A DNA stretch of 64,000 nt from Mantamonas sphyraenae (Eukaryota > CRuMs > Mantamonadidae): assembly GCA_026936335.1 (NCBI GenBank), contig JAPMXV010000016.1, positions 62,001-126,000 of the forward strand, in the 5' to 3' direction. Shown here piece by piece: positions 63,744 through 64,000 of the stretch (positions within the stretch are counted from its first letter, which is position 1; every line of letters begins with the position of its first letter). Under the pieces are notes generated by a model. That model was not told the DNA's origin. It did not search any database and was given only the letters and a program-made list of their open reading frames with translations. The translations under genes were made by a program, and so were the position numbers.

Positions 63744-63972
63744 TCAGACGGTGTTGCCGCCGGTTCGCAGCGAAACAAGGAAAAGCAGGGATGTCACGGC
63801 GATGGAGGCAATTTCAGTCACCAGCTTGGCGGTGAGTGTGATGCCTAGTACGCGTACACCATGCACGCGAGCGATGATGCCTTCCACCACAGCCTGCACC
63901 TCTCTGCCGACACCAGCCTCGCATCCGCTGCGCACTCCGCTCCAGCGCGCAAGCGACTCTGCCAATCGCTGA
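63744..63972 (-). CDS. Possible exon of a gene crossing the right edge
   Basis: On the minus strand an AG acceptor (CACACACAG, just above 63973) is followed by an open frame reading RLAESLARWSGVRSGCEAGV, then VVEGIIARVHGVRVLGITLT and AKLVTEIASIAVTSLLFLVS, with one probable membrane helix. It ends at a stop near 63744 or is cut by a donor I could not identify. It may be an internal or final exon of a gene entering from the right, or an upstream exon of the unresolved gene at 62831. About 63440-63740 between them holds nothing I can support apart from a (GT)n tract near 63545-63565. Confidence 0.35.
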
Positions 63973-64000
63973 CTGTGTGTGTGACCACGAGTTGTGGGTA

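Overview
The window is nuclear DNA of a free-living unicellular eukaryote. The coding DNA is GC-rich, with GT-AG introns of about 58-520 bp (0-5 per gene) and many Ser/CAG, acidic and (CA)n low-complexity tracts. Recognisable genes include 14-3-3, Mediator, NELF, SWR1, TM9SF, RCE1, sideroflexin and an OFD1-like centriolar protein. The OFD1-like gene suggests a lineage with centrioles or flagella. I cannot name the species. It fits a compact protist genome (for example a heterotrophic flagellate or stramenopile-like organism) better than an animal, plant or typical fungus. I found no tRNA, rRNA, CRISPR or transposase genes.

Layout: 1-12.2 kb is framed by an inverted duplication of about 2.17 kb (695-2869 and 9980-12151). 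Each arm carries a complete four-exon 14-3-3 gene with its upstream region; the predicted proteins appear identical. The left arm runs into an ankyrin-repeat gene that leaves the window at base 1. The right arm holds only the first ~62 codons of that ankyrin gene. Between the arms lie NELF-C/D, RCE1, MED6, a TBC1D22-like RabGAP and a WD40 protein. From 12.2 to 29.7 kb come a small membrane protein, sideroflexin, the OFD1-like LisH coiled-coil protein, a seven-helix protein resembling gustatory-receptor-like proteins, an alpha/beta hydrolase, a sedolisin with a collagen-like stalk and membrane anchor, a LEM/HeH-MAN1-like nuclear-envelope protein, a Band-7 protein, a coiled-coil protein with a GAR-like C-terminus, and a LYRM2-like protein. 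From 29.7 to 50.8 kb come a SAM-lipase-GTPase fusion, a TM9SF nonaspanin, cystathionine beta-synthase, a second LYR protein, a basic unknown protein, a SWR1/SRCAP ATPase, a DDX54/Dbp10 helicase and a low-molecular-weight phosphatase. From 50.8 to 62.8 kb a single giant gene encodes a ~3,886-residue receptor-like protein with about 24 IPT/TIG repeats. The right end holds an unresolved small gene and perhaps an exon of another.

Genes are packed tightly on both strands. Tail-to-tail gaps are often 8-40 bp and divergent starts 60-190 bp apart; in one pair the first possible start codons overlap in a CATG. There is no operon-like functional grouping. The genes cover transcription control (NELF-C/D, MED6, SWR1), membrane traffic (TBC, TM9SF, RCE1), mitochondria (sideroflexin, LYR proteins, possibly Band-7), cytoskeleton or centriole (OFD1-like, GAR-like) and the cell surface (sedolisin, giant TIG receptor, 7TM). 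Spliced models were assembled by hand from reading frames, splice consensus and family similarity recalled from knowledge; no alignment was run.
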